A DNA stretch of 64,000 nucleotides from Diploptera punctata (taxonomy: Eukaryota > Arthropoda > Insecta > Blattodea > Blaberidae): the NCBI GenBank assembly GCA_030220185.1, contig JASPKZ010010276.1:1014591-1078590 (forward strand). The letters are read 5' to 3'. The position numbers and the translations under genes are program-made. Positions 1-10,185 of this stretch are shown here, piece after piece; position 1 is the first letter of the stretch, and the number at the start of each line of letters is the position of its first letter. A model generated the notes under the pieces. It was given only the letters and a program-made list of their open reading frames with translations. It did not search any database and was not told the DNA's origin.

Positions 1-761
1 AGAGTTATAATTAATTAAAATGTGGGAGGTTTGAATGGGACACGGTGTATATTAATCCTTTCTTAGAAGAATTACAATTACTGCTGCAGCTCTACTTGTT
101 ACAGGTACTTCATTGTAAAGTAATATTTATTGTTCTAATTCTTTGCTTTCTTTCAGTTCTTCTTAGTATCCAGGATAATCGCAATGCCAATTTTCATATC
201 TTTCGATTCTAATTCTAATTCAGGTTCTGCAAGTATTATCGCCTCACTCTGATGGTTGCCCATTTATATAGAAGCGGGTGCCGCGACAATGCTTGACGAT
301 GATTAACATGCAGAATTATTATAGTAGCGGTAGTCGGCATCTTTGTATTGAATTATACATAACAGCTGCGGAGAAACAAAGCGAGCCATAGTGGGTTATA
401 ATACCAGTCTCCAATTTTTAATATATTCATAATTTCAAATATCTCATTCGCCATCTCAGAAACCTTTCTCCTGAAATACAGCAGGAGAACTTTGAGTAAT
501 CGTAAATTCCCACGGTTGCGTTAGCAGCGTGACGCAAGGTAGAAGAATGGTAGGATTGCCACCTTGAGGCGTTTCTTAAAGTCTGTTTGTGTACCACCCC
601 CAGTAAACCCGGTTGCCCCTTCCGTTTGCATCGCATTGTACGTCGATCCAACCATTGAGGTCTTCAGCCGTTAACCAGAGCAGGGCTCTCATTATACCCG
701 ATCGACTGGGCCCTTGACAGAACTTAGTTACTGAGGACGAGCCTGCCAAGAATTGTCTAGT
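1..761. other. Unassigned DNA
   Basis: No coding frame, RNA gene or repeat of a family I recognise is visible here. The only open frame of note (minus strand, about 427-651) has no recognisable domain and low-complexity composition, so I do not call it. Confidence 0.5.
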
Positions 762-1263
762 TATACAGGATACTCTAAAATTTCTTTAACAAACTTCTAG
801 GACTTGTAGAGCGGACTGAGTTGATAATATTTAGAATTGGAAACCAGACCGGAAACTTACCGTTTCCGTGCTACAGCCGTTTAAAAACATATTTTACCGC
901 GACCACTTTTCAACTAATTTATTATGAGGCGCGACATAGTACATCAACTAATTAATAACCAAAGAAACAAAATGCAAACTGAATCATGACTTGCATTAAT
1001 AATCCCGGATACACCCTCCAGTCAATTTCAAAATTTCGAAATATTTTGACATTAAAAAAAACACCAAGTCATGGAATACTCGCTAGGGAAATTTTCGATT
1101 TAGACGAATTGCGAAGCTACGTTCAGGTAATGCTTGTTTTCAAACGGCTGTAGCACGGAAACGGTAAGTTTTCGGACATTGTTTCCAATTCTAAATAACA
1201 TCAACGCAGTCCCCTCTACAAGTCCTACAAGTTTGTAAGGTGAATTTTAGAGCACCCTATATA
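762..1263. mobile_element. Foldback MITE with ~130-bp terminal inverted repeats
   Basis: The left end starts TATACAGGATACTCTAAAAT and the right end (1243-1263) is its inverse with a few changes. The two arms (about 762-893 and 1136-1263) are complementary over roughly 130 bp, including the segment CGTTTCCGTGCTACAGCCGT at 866-885. No open frame lies between them, so this is a non-autonomous element. Ends of the CAGGGTG type next to TA are common in Tc1/mariner-derived MITEs, which is my inference for its superfamily. Confidence 0.7.
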
Positions 1264-1659
1264 CAGTTTCAACAAAAGCTCCCTGCTGGAGTAATAGCCT
1301 TCAATGAAACGAAGGCTAAAGTTAGAAAAAAAAAGTCTGAATAACAATTGATTGATCCTATTTCGTCCACATTTGAATTACGACACTAATCACCTGAGAT
1401 GTAAAGAGCTTCAGTAAAGACAATTACAACTTCTAACCTCTAATAAAGCTTTATTTATAATGGTACAGTAAAAACTATGATGCCTTCTCTCCCAAACAAT
1501 TGCATGAGTGCTTACTAGCAAGTATTGTATATACAAATAACTTCTTAAAATATAAATAACTAGGCCTATAACAATTACTCATCTTTCCTAAATTTTACCT
1601 CTCCCTTTCTACGCTCTTTTACGTGCTCCACGCCTCCCAGACCTTTTAGGGATACGATA
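1264..1659. other. Unassigned DNA
   Basis: AT-rich sequence between the MITE and the retrotransposon fragment. Nothing recognisable was seen in it on either strand. Confidence 0.45.
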
Positions 1660-2200
1660 ATAAAATTGTAGAGCAAGTGAACAGTTTTAAATATCTAGAT
1701 TTCAATTTATCAAATGTTAAAATTGAAGATATTAATGACAAAATAAATAAATTTAATCTAATGTATGGCACTATTAAAAGAACCCTTAAAAGCACAAAAA
1801 AAGAAACAAAAATGAAATTTTATAAACTAATGACTGTTCCTGTATTGATGTATGGATCAGAATGTTGGACGATCACTAAAAGACAAGAACGAAGATTGGA
1901 AGCAGCTGAGATGAGATTTTTAAGAAATAAGCAGGATATACTCTGCTGGATAAGAAAAGGAATGAAGATATAAGAAAGGAACTAAATATTTTCAAACTTA
2001 CAGACCAAATAATTAAATATAGGAACGACTGGAAAGAACATATTGATAGAATGCCAGAAGGAAGACTTCCAAAATTATTGCTAAATTATTAACCGCACGG
2101 AAGGAGAAATGTTGGACGCACACACAGAAGATGGTCTGAACAATTTTAACAATTCTTGCTTTCATGAAACCGGAACGAGCCAACAGGCTTAATCCCTGGA
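1660..2200 (+). pseudogene. RTE-like retrotransposon 3' fragment, family 1
   Basis: The reading frame 1677-1973 carries motifs typical of the region after the reverse transcriptase fingers and palm in RTE-like non-LTR elements: FKYLDFNLS, VPVLMYGSECWT and RRLEAAEMRFLR. A frameshift near 1940 moves the frame, and the tail continues with RNEDIRKELNIF, EHIDRMPEGRLPKLL and GRRNVGRTHRRW, interrupted by a stop near 2090. The catalytic YADD region is absent, so the copy is 5'-truncated. The 3' end (GGCTTAATCCCTGGATGATG) runs into a GAT/ATT microsatellite, as in the other family 1 copies here. Confidence 0.8.
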
Positions 2201-2214
2201 TGATGATGATGATG

Positions 2215-2310
<96 letters not shown>

Positions 2311-2382
2311 TTTATTATTATTGTGATTAATGTTATTATTATTGTGATTATTATGATGACGATGATGATGATGATGATTAGG
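2201..2382. repeat. GAT/ATT trinucleotide microsatellite at the retrotransposon tail
   Basis: GAT repeats pass into about 30 ATT repeats and then into imperfect ATT/GTG/GAT units. The position directly after the retrotransposon 3' end suggests it grew from the element's tail. Long open frames here (poly-Asn, poly-Ile) are artefacts of the trinucleotide period. Confidence 0.95.
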
Positions 2383-2590
2383 AGATGATTTTAACTTTGG
2401 ATAACCCAGGAATATTGTCCGGTCTGGACAGTAACGTCTCCCTAATAGTGGACTAATAACAATTAAGAGTAACAAGTTTACAGCAACGGTAATAAGATAA
2501 AATAAGTATAAATCTGTGTAATAATGTCTAGAAAGACCAAATGCCATGAGAAAATAAATGGACGCGTGGAGAGCTAGGGATAAGGAGAAT

Positions 2591-2700
2591 AAAATAGATT
2601 TATTTAGCCTGGTGGAGTTAAGGTCATCTGGCCTTCTCTTCTACTCACCAGGACATACATATATTACATTTAAATACAAAAAATTACAATAACATCACGT
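2591..2700 (-). mobile_element. CR1/Jockey-like LINE 3' UTR end (inverted copy)
   Basis: Read on the minus strand it gives CCTGGTGAGTAGAAGAGAAG, a short hairpin, CTCCACCAGG and then TAAATAAATC. The same terminal block ends the LINE at 56112-56180. This is therefore a 3' scrap of the same LINE family in the opposite orientation, with no coding sequence attached. Confidence 0.65.
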
Positions 2701-2760
2701 CCTAAATAATTAATCATCTGGTCAAACTGAACAATAATAAAAACAATGTCTAATCTTATA

Positions 2761-4303
2761 TACACTGCTCAAAACAATTAGAGGAACACTTGTAATAAAT
2801 TGAATAAGTAATTGATTTTTAAAGCTGTGATGCTGAAAGTTGGACAATATGTAAATTGAATTATTAATTTTATCATTGGATACAAATTTTAAAGATCCAT
2901 GGCCTAAATACAGAGAAATTACCTCAAATAACAAATATAGAGAATTTTTTTTTATTTTGGAAGGCACTGACCGCTTCTAATTGGTAAGCTTCCTGATGTT
3001 GCTATAGTGACGAATGTTGATTATTGCCTTGTTTATTGAAGTCTCTGACAAAATGAGGCATTTAAGTGAGTTTGAAGTGTATCATGCTCTACATCTTTTA
3101 CGACAAGTTCAATCTCTGCGACAAGTGGCTAGAGAGCTTGGGGTTTCTCCTTCCGTGGTGTCCAGGTTACGCAACAGGCACAGAGAGACGGGTCAGTATT
3201 GTAGAAGACGTAGTCAGGGCCGTAAATTTAAAACAAGCCCCCAGGATGACAGATGCGTTGTTCTTTCTGCTCTTCGACAGCGTACAAAAACTGCAAAAGA
3301 CCTGCAGAATGACCTTCATAAGGCTTCCGGAATCCGGGTTTCAGACCAAACCATAAGGAACAGATTAAGGAAAGAGAATATTCGTCAAAAAAGGCCCGAT
3401 AAAAAAACACGCTTAACAAATGGGCATAAGGCAGCAAGACGTACGTATGCTGAAAACCATGGTGATTGGAACCTGAACCAGTGGGAGTCTGTGCTCTTCT
3501 CGGACGAATCCAGGTATCGTCTTACACGTTGTGATGGTCGATTGAGGGTGTGGGGACGGCCAGGAGAAAGATTTTCTGCAGAGGCTGTACAGGAAATTGA
3601 TAGATTCGGAGGAGGTTCCATAATGGTGTGGGCCGGAGTTATGTACAACAATCGTACGGACCTTGTACTTGTTCCCCAGCGACTGAATTCTGTCCGGTAT
3701 ATCGAGCACGTTCTGGAAGAGCATGTAGTACCTGCTGCCATTGGAGTAGGACCTGGATTTCTGTTTATGCAGTATAATTCCAGGGCACATTCTGCGGCTG
3801 TCACCAGGGATTTCCTGAGGAGGAATGAAATTGAGGTAATGGAGGCCAGCGGTCAGCCCAGACCTCAACCCTATTGAACACTTGTGGGATCTTCTAGACA
3901 GGAAGATCAGGAACCGACATCAAGCTCCACAAACTCTGCAGTAACTTGGAGATGCTCTGAAGGAAGAATGGGAGAATATCCCGCAAGAGGAAATCCAGAA
4001 TCTTATTGGGAGCATGCCACGAAGGTGCCAAAGTGTCATCGAATGTCGTGGAGGCCATACACGATACTAACTCTATATAACGAGTGTTTGGATAACTTTG
4101 AAAAATAAGCACAAGATTCAATTGCTTACATAGAGGAATTATTTGAAAAGTTAATTGTCAGCGTTATTCATTTGTTTTTACTGACATGGGCAATAAATAA
4201 ATAAATAAATAACCACAAATAATGTACTTTATTAATTTCATGTTTGTACCTTTATCCAATGAAAAAATATTTGCATATTTCATAGTGTTCCTCTAATTGT
4301 TTT
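2761..4303 (+). mobile_element. Tc1-like DNA transposon, degenerate, right terminus lost
   Basis: The left inverted repeat starts at 2761 with TACACTGCTCAAAACAATTA. The right repeat (4284-4303, AGTGTTCCTCTAATTGTTTT) is its inverse but lacks the outer ten bases (GAGCAGTGTA), and the sequence changes there to Helitron-like TTTG repeats. The element encloses one decayed transposase gene. Length about 1.54 kb is normal for Tc1-like elements. Compare the more intact relative at 46547-48058, whose first ten bases are identical. Confidence 0.88.
3053..4070 (+). pseudogene. Tc1-like transposase (inactive)
   Basis: A Tc1-type transposase would bind the element ends and cut and join DNA with a DDE catalytic triad. 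I start it at the ATG at 3053 because RHLSEFEVYHAL is a usual type of N-terminus and a helix-turn-helix (LRQVARELGVSPSVVSRL) follows. The first catalytic Asp is present in VLFSDESR (codon 3503-3505). The second is changed to Tyr in FMQYNSRAHS (codon 3773-3775). A frameshift near 3845-3855 displaces the SPDLNPIEHLWD segment; its Glu codon is 3876-3878. A stop at 3942-3944 interrupts the C-terminus, which resumes to 4070. The gene cannot make active enzyme. Confidence 0.88.
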
Positions 4304-4310
4304 ATTAATG

Positions 4311-5093
4311 TTTGTTTGTTTGTTTGTATATTTGTTTGTTCGTACTTTATGCGCGGCCATACCGTTGATCCGATTGTGAAGGGGATTTTTGCAAAATGTT
4401 CAGGAGATTCCCGGGATGAACATAGGCTATAAGAGAGTTGTGATACTCAACTCCTACTCCTTAAAAATCGCACTTTATAGTGGAAAACGTGAAAAAAGTA
4501 CCTCTTTGGACGCTTAAATGGCCTACGCTGCCTAAACCATAGGAAATAAACAAAATTAATGTACACAGAATTGAATATCTCAAAATGCTCTACAAAAAAG
4601 TCCGCGACGGCATACGTTTATCTCTTACGGATAACTCACAATAATCATTTTTGTCTTTCATTGATGCCAAGAGTCTCGCGCCGTAGCCGAGTCGTTACGC
4701 TGGTTCGAGTCTCTACGGGAGAAGAATTTTTTCTCATGGAATGTCGGCCAGTATGAGTCAGAAATGAAATCTAGCTGGGGAAAAAAACTGTTTTGACTCA
4801 CTCTCACTATCAATTTATCTTTTTTTTTCACTCTAATATAATTGTTATATGACGGTTCTTAACTTATCTGCAAAGGAGGGTACAATTCTAATGTTCATGA
4901 CTATGTGACGTCATCATTCACACTTCTTGAGCCACAACAGAAGGCTGTAAGAGGTTTTCTTGCGAACTTATTTAATAATATCTAATTATGTCATAATTTC
5001 TGAATTTTATGATAAAAAAGTTACATTTTTATGGTCCGCCCATGACATGAGAATTGAACGTTCGGGCAGGACGACGTCTGCCGGGTACGCTAG
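4311..5093 (+). mobile_element. Helitron-like element, 5' end missing, SINE inside
   Basis: From 4311 the sequence matches the Helitrons at 17192-17825 and 61117-61757: TTTG runs, then TTTATGCGCGGCCATACCGT (4348-4367) and the GATTCCCGGGATGAACATAG segment. The 3' end has a short hairpin (GGCAG/CTGCC near 5064-5081) and the terminal CTAG at 5090-5093 followed by host T, as Helitrons show. The usual 5' TC terminus is absent because the copy starts at the broken Tc1 end. A tRNA-related SINE interrupts it at about 4675. No Rep/helicase gene is present, so it is non-autonomous. Confidence 0.72.
4675..4762 (+). mobile_element. tRNA-derived SINE head, family C (partial)
   Basis: The segment contains an A-box-like TAGCCGAGTCGTTACGC and a B-box GGTTCGAGTCTC, followed by CTCATGGAATGTCGGCCAGT. 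The same order, inverted and longer, is at 10186-10425. It sits inside the Helitron copy. Only the promoter half and a short body are recognisable, with sequence decay. Confidence 0.6.
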
Positions 5094-5337
5094 TAATACA
5101 ATAAAATTAAATACAATTAAAATTAAACTAATGGAATAAGGAGTTGCATATTTAAAAAAGTATTCAATTATCTTTGAAGGACTCCAATTTAATAAGATAA
5201 TTCTCATTTACCTCAATTCAACCTCTCTCTTTGTATGAGACTTTAAGTTAGAATCGTGCTCACATATAATTTTCTTAGGCGCATAAATTTGGGCCAGGTT
5301 CGATAATCTTCTACAATAATGTGTCTGGACCAGTCTC

Positions 5338-5583
5338 TTAAGATGATAATTATAAATTTTTCACCTGGTAAGTCAGTCTTCCTCAACTAAATTATTAAAT
5401 TTAAAGTTATTCCAATATGGAGGCCTTTTGAAAACGATGTTTTACCTTCTGCATTTTACCTCCTTATTGGAATAACTTGATGTTTAAGAATTTAGTTGAG
5501 GACGACTGACTTACCAGATAAAAATTTTATTTATAATTGATATCTTATTAACATAACCTCAACGGTGCTTTAATATGAAATTC
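5338..5583. mobile_element. Foldback element related to the 68-bp satellite
   Basis: The two arms are complementary: ACCTGGTAAGTCAGTCTTCC near 5363 faces GGACGACTGACTTACCAGAT near 5500, with CAATATGGAGGCCTTTTGAA in the left arm near 5414. The right outer arm continues through AACATAACCTCAACGGTGCT to about 5583. The left outer arm is shortened. No coding capacity. The left inner arm is the closest single-copy relative of the satellite monomer at 20173-32535. Confidence 0.75.
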
Positions 5584-6007
5584 AAAAGTGTTGACAGTCT
5601 CTTAAGTTAGCTTACCTCATTAGATTAGCTGCAGTTACGTTACGAAAATGTGCTAGACTCAACGACGACATAATCCAATTCCTCGATTAAACAAAAAACG
5701 ACTCCGACACTAAGTCTATGTAAAATCGGAAGGTCTAAGTTTTCCTTATTCAACTGATTAGACAAAACGCTTTACTGGTCCAAACAAGTTTCCTTTCTTG
5801 TGCCAAGTTGGTAGGTAGGCCTAATACATAGTGTGGTGGCTCGCACAGTGCTCGGCTCTTTTATTGATCATACAAGAACATAGATAAACTCGCCAAATAA
5901 TTGATCAGCTGAATGACTGGGCCATCTCCCAGACAAAAGAAAATTTAAGAAACGATACACCATTCACACATAGGCCTACATTTATACCAAATAATACGAA
6001 TATAATA
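5584..6007. other. Unassigned DNA
   Basis: No recognisable element or frame. It ends in a CATCAT run that begins the neighbouring inverted retrotransposon fragment. Confidence 0.45.
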
Positions 6008-6800
6008 GGTTCATCATCATCATAGTACATTGACAAATTTAGGCCATTTGTTGACCTATTTCGGCCTCAAGAGAAACACCATCCAGAAGTCTTTCGAGTG
6101 GACGCCCTGGTCTTCTTCTTCCTGCAGGTTGATACCTTAACATCTGTTTGGGTATCATGTGATCTTCCATTTGATGAACATCTTGACTTATAATCAGAAA
6201 TGTTGTTTTCTAAAGGCTGCATGTGTAATTCTTCTAAGATGTCTTCATTTTTTTGAGATCTAGTAGTGTGTAACCTGCAGTCCTCCGAAGGTATCTCATT
6301 TCAGCAGATCTAAGCCTCTGTATTGGATTGTAGTGTTAAAAATTCTACTAAATAAAAGTGCCTTTGAGGATAAACTTCTGTTTCAACGTCCATACTTCGC
6401 TACCATACAAAAGAGTTGGAAGAGTCAGTGTTTTATACACTTTTAGTCTTGAATGTTTTTGGACTAACTGTGGCTTGAAGATAGAATTTATTAATCCTAA
6501 AATTCTTAAAAATTTAGATATTTTTGCATTTACATCATTTTCTTCTTCATAAGAGATATTGCATCCTAGATATGTAAAATTGTTCATCTGCTCCAAAATG
6601 TTCTTGTCAAGTACAATTTTACTTCTGACAGGATCAACACTTTGATATGCCATAATTTTTGTTTTCTCTGTAGATATCTCCAATCCATATTCTTCTGTAA
6701 TTTTGTTAAGTTCATACAGACCTTTCTGCAGATTATCTTCTGAATTTGCAATTATTATTTGCTGTGGGTCGTCATATATCAATTCCTTCTGGATTTCTTC
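6008..6800 (-). pseudogene. RTE-like reverse transcriptase fragment, family 1
   Basis: The minus-strand frame 6348-6782 begins in the catalytic loop, where YADD has decayed to IYDDPQQIIIANSEDNLQ, and continues with GLEISTEKTKIMAYQ, NNFTYLGCNISYEEE and LPTLLYGSEVWTLKQ. These are the palm motif C, motif D and connection segments of a non-LTR reverse transcriptase. Past 6348 the frame breaks but homologous C-terminal text continues to the CAT-repeat tail at 6008. Fingers, most of the palm and the endonuclease are missing. Confidence 0.82.
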
Positions 6801-7616
6801 GTGTTGAGACTTGCAAATAGTGTTGAAGTTCCTTAGGACGGGTTACTGGCCCGACGGTAAGTAGTCCAATGGTAGGACTGAATAGGTTATGATGGAAAAT
6901 GGTGTTTGGGGACTATCCAGGATTTTAATTTTTTTCGAAATTTATCTTCTATTAAGAAAATGCCCAAAAAACTCATTCAAGAAACTTTTTCCTACTGAGA
7001 ATTGAACCCGGATCATCTTAGTCATAAAACGACTTCACTTCCAGACCACAGAAGTCCAAATTGTTCCTTTGTTGTAAATTTTCTCAGAAACGTTGTAAAC
7101 TAACTTTCAAAACACTCTGTAAGTAAACATAAACCATTAGACTCCTACTGTTCTGCATAATAAATCTTGCGTGGGAAGTTCAAGTAGAAAATAGACCAAT
7201 TTATCTATTATTGTTTTTATTAGCATGAATTTTTAATTACTAATTAATTAAGACGTAACCATAGAAACCAACATTTTGACGCAGGAGGTTCGGCTCCGCT
7301 GTCATTTGACGTCAATTTCTGCGATGCGTGTTAGCTCTCAACAACAAGTCAAATAAATACTGTTTTCAGATAACCTATTGATAAAATGATTCTAGTGGGA
7401 AAACTTCAATAAAACTATGGAGTGGAACCACCTTATCTTCGTGTTATTCACCGTTTTACCAGTTTCGCCACATGGTGCAAATAATGTAGCCCTAACATCC
7501 CACTTTTAACTCCAGTACCTATACTGAAGTACTTTATCAATGTCAATGATAGTGATGTTATAAGGATAGAAGTTTTTATTTACACTCCCTTTAATTACAG
7601 TGGTTATATCACTATG
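6801..7616. other. Unassigned DNA
   Basis: About 800 bp with no recognised gene, RNA or repeat family. Short frames only. Confidence 0.4.
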
Positions 7617-7968
7617 TCCACCGCTGTGGTCTCGAGGTAGCGTGCTGCCTTGTCACGCAGCGGGCCCGGGTTCGATCCCCGGTCGGGGCAGTTTTTCTGG
7701 GTGAGGTTTTTATCGGGTTTTTATCGGGGTTTTTCCTCACCTGTAAGACAAATGTCAGGAAAATTTTAAGGCCCAAACGGTCCCCGAAATCATATGGCCA
7801 TCATCACCATCATCATCCTTATCATTATCATCATCATCATCCTTCACCGGTGTGGAAAGCAACAGGAAGCTACCACACCTACAATTCCCTAGTAAAGCTG
7901 CAAGCATAGCATGAAAATGCTATGATTGCAGTGAAGGACCTGCCTTCAGGCAGAATTACTATGGATGG
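7617..7968 (+). mobile_element. tRNA-derived SINE family A, tail type 2
   Basis: The head is tRNA-like: GGTCTCGAGGTAGCGTGC (A-box region) and GGGTTCGATCCCCGGTCGGG (B-box, near 7669-7688), which would serve as an internal RNA polymerase III promoter. The body contains GTGAGGTTTTTATCGGGTTT, CTGTAAGACAAATGTCAGGA and AACGGTCCCCGAAATCATAT. A CAT/ATC-rich stretch leads into tail type 2 (TTCACCGGTGTGGAAAGCAA ... CTAGTAAAGCTGCAAGCATA). SINEs depend on a LINE for copying. The tail differs from the copies at 11221-11612 and 43870-44210. Confidence 0.88.
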
Positions 7969-8356
7969 ATATCACTATTTATCTATTTACTGATTGTGGT
8001 TAGTCTGATCTGTTGTGTGCGGCGTTTGATCTCGCCCTGGATTCTGCACTGGAATGCTCTTTCAGTGTCACCACATTCAGTGTGATATAACGCTGTAATT
8101 TCTTTAGACTATTTCATTCTCCAACGAATATCATTGTACTTGGTTGTTTAAACCCAAATGAATCACTATAAAATATTTTTGAAAGAATTACGTACTAGTT
8201 AAAGTTTACAATAGTGTATGTATTTTTCATCAGATTATTAGAAATTTAATTTAATTCAAAACTCTATGATAAAATTCGATCCAGGTAGCACCTTTAAAAT
8301 CATAACATTACATTTTGTTCTCGAATTTATATACGTTTCATAAATTTCCAAAAACA
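7969..8356. other. Unassigned DNA
   Basis: No coding frame or repeat of a recognised family was found in this stretch. Confidence 0.4.
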
Positions 8357-8828
8357 TTTTTTTTTTTTTTCCAATTCCACCAGGTTGTCTTTTATGACAT
8401 GTCTGACTTTGTCTCCTGTCATTGGCAGAATTGTCCATTTCTTAGGTTGGGACTCCTGGAAAGAAGAGTTAAGTTATCCCGATGATAAGACGGATGATAG
8501 ATGATAATGAAACGCCAAGTGAGTCCTTAACCTAAATTCCAGACCTGGGCAACCACAGGAATAATTCCCTTTAAGGAAAAATTCTTGTGGTCTGATCAGG
8601 AGGAATCTTGTATTGAAAGATAACAGATTGAAATTCTGCAGGAGTAGGGATACTACTAAGACTTAAGACTCTCAGAAGCTCCTCTTTAAATATTACTAGT
8701 TACATTATAACTTATAATCTTCTTGGCTAGAATTTAAGTTGATACTAGAAGATGTTAATGGGAAATCGAACCCGGGATCTCATAACTGTAGTCAGAAACG
8801 CTGACCACTAGCCCATGGGGCTGATCAC
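8357..8828 (-). mobile_element. tRNA-derived SINE family B, tail type 1
   Basis: On the minus strand the element opens with CCCATGGGCTAGTGGTCAGC and a B-box GGGTTCGATTTCCC (near 8764-8777), passes a family-specific middle (GGAATTATTCCTGTGGTTGC, GGTCTGGAATTTAGGTTAAG), then tail type 1 (CTTTCCAGGAGTCCCAACCT) and a poly-A run at 8357-8370. The same tail ends family A copies at 11221 and 19010, so two SINE families share a 3' module. Confidence 0.8.
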
Positions 8829-8914
8829 ACAGAAAATATTAGATACACGACTCTAATCCGTCCATATATCATCTCCCTTGTTTGATTTTGACAGTTTGGA
8901 ACTACAATAATATG

Positions 8915-8990
8915 ACCGAGCGGTAGCGTTTGATACTAATATTCGGGTGGTTCAAGACTCAAACCCCGGTGATTTTCGCCAGTGTTCAAG
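8915..8990 (+). mobile_element. Possible tRNA-like SINE head
   Basis: GACCGAGCGGTAGCGT resembles an A-box region and GGTTCAAGACTCAAACCCC a degenerate B-box, spaced as in a tRNA. No body shared with the other SINEs here follows it clearly. It may be a decayed SINE or chance similarity. Confidence 0.25.
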
Positions 8991-9137
8991 ACAAATAAAT
9001 GTCATTACTAGGATTAATTTTTCGAAATCACCATTCCATGCCATCATTTTTAAAATGAATACGCAATATGACCTTAGATGTTAAAGCGTGTATATAAATA
9101 TTTTATTAGGAATATTCCACAATACAATGTTTCTCCT

Positions 9138-9249
9138 TCAACCCAAAGTGATTTGTCGCCAGAGGTTCCTATCTAGAGCATCTTCTTCTCTCAAATATCT
9201 AGCTTCCATACTTCTCCTCACTCCATCTATCCAACGTTCTCTAGGTCTA
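9138..9249 (-). pseudogene. Non-LTR retrotransposon C-terminal scrap
   Basis: The minus strand translates without interruption to RPRERWIDGVRRSMEARY followed by LREEDALDRNLWRQITLG and a stop at 9138-9140. This resembles the basic GRPRxRW C-terminal end found after the reverse transcriptase in RTE-like elements, but the text differs from families 1 and 2 of this window, so it is a third family. Nothing upstream is preserved. Confidence 0.6.
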
Positions 9250-9612
9250 ATAAAACAATAAATATTATCTGGTTCTGTTATTGTTAACATGATAGCTCTA
9301 CTGTGATTGTTAAACTATTCGCGACGAAACAGGACAGACTTGTCAGCCCTCCCAATCTGGAGGACTAGGGGGGGATTGATTTTAGAGTCTCTAGTCATAG
9401 GAAGTTTTCACTTTGGCTAAAGATATGTTCCTGGCTTTCGCAGTGTAGGATGTAACTGGATCTTGGATGCTGCCAATGACGTACTAGAAGCACATGTACC
9501 ACAAACCGAAATGTGAATTCTGCTGCCGATACACATTACTCTAATAGTCCTAATGTAAGGATTCCCTTTAGCAGCTCCATCAACTCCATCTCTTGTGTGT
9601 TTACCCACTTGA
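9250..9612. other. Unassigned DNA
   Basis: No recognised family. The open frame on the minus strand at about 9417-9608 has no domain I can identify and overlaps the MITE border. Confidence 0.4.
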
Positions 9613-9717
9613 GGGTCGGTTTCACTAACAGAGGTATCTGTATTACACCGGTTTCTCCCTGTATAAGCATAGTTTAAACTGGCGTAATGCAGTTACCTCT
9701 GTTGGTGAAACCGGCCC
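9613..9717. mobile_element. PIF/Harbinger-like MITE, copy 1
   Basis: A 105-bp palindromic element: GGGTCGGTTTCACTAACAGA at the left and its inverse ending GGTGAAACCGGCCC at the right. TTA follows on the right and TGA precedes on the left, a near match to the TTA duplication seen at copy 2. Ends beginning GGGYCGG and a 3-bp TTA/TAA target duplication are typical of PIF/Harbinger; superfamily is inferred from that. Confidence 0.75.
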
Positions 9718-9877
9718 TTACACCGCCGAAGCTATTGGTTACCACAAACTAGTAACAGTTTCCTCTGCTTAACAGGTCCACACGACGTGAACGAGAGGCT
9801 AAGGGGTAACTGAATTTTCAAGGGTCACTTATACCGCTTCACATCCCTTTGGACACCATATCATCCAATAAATGAAT

Positions 9878-9952
9878 ATCATCATCATCATTCATGGATT
9901 AGGTCTGTTGACCCGTTCCGACTTCAGCCCATCTGTTTCTAGGTCTGCCCAC
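9878..9952 (-). mobile_element. RTE-like 3' terminus, family 1 (scrap)
   Basis: CAT repeats followed by CATGGATTAGGTCTGTTGAC and CCGTTCCGACTTCAGCCC match, inverted, the terminal part of family 1 copies such as 13855-14205. Only the last coding codons and the 3' end remain. Confidence 0.6.
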
Positions 9953-10185
9953 AATAAATTAATATATTCGATATTACATTGAAGGATAATCCTTCACTCT
10001 TGTTTTCACCAGATTTCATAGCAAATAATCAACAAAAGAGGTTGTTCTACCCATATACTGGTACTCCGTATTTCCCCCGATTGAGGGTCTTTCCACTTTT
10101 CAGCGGTTGCCCTTTTACCAGCCGGCTGCTGGCCCTTCACATCCACATGTGTCAATCACAGAGGTAGATGATTAACAGCCAGTGT

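Noticed and set aside
2146..2547. Minus-strand poly-Asn/His protein over the ATT repeat
   Set aside because: Homopolymer residues come from the trinucleotide microsatellite; no domain flanks them.
3385..3868. Minus-strand frames of 139 and 151 codons opposite the Tc1 transposase
   Set aside because: They are antisense shadows of the transposase gene.
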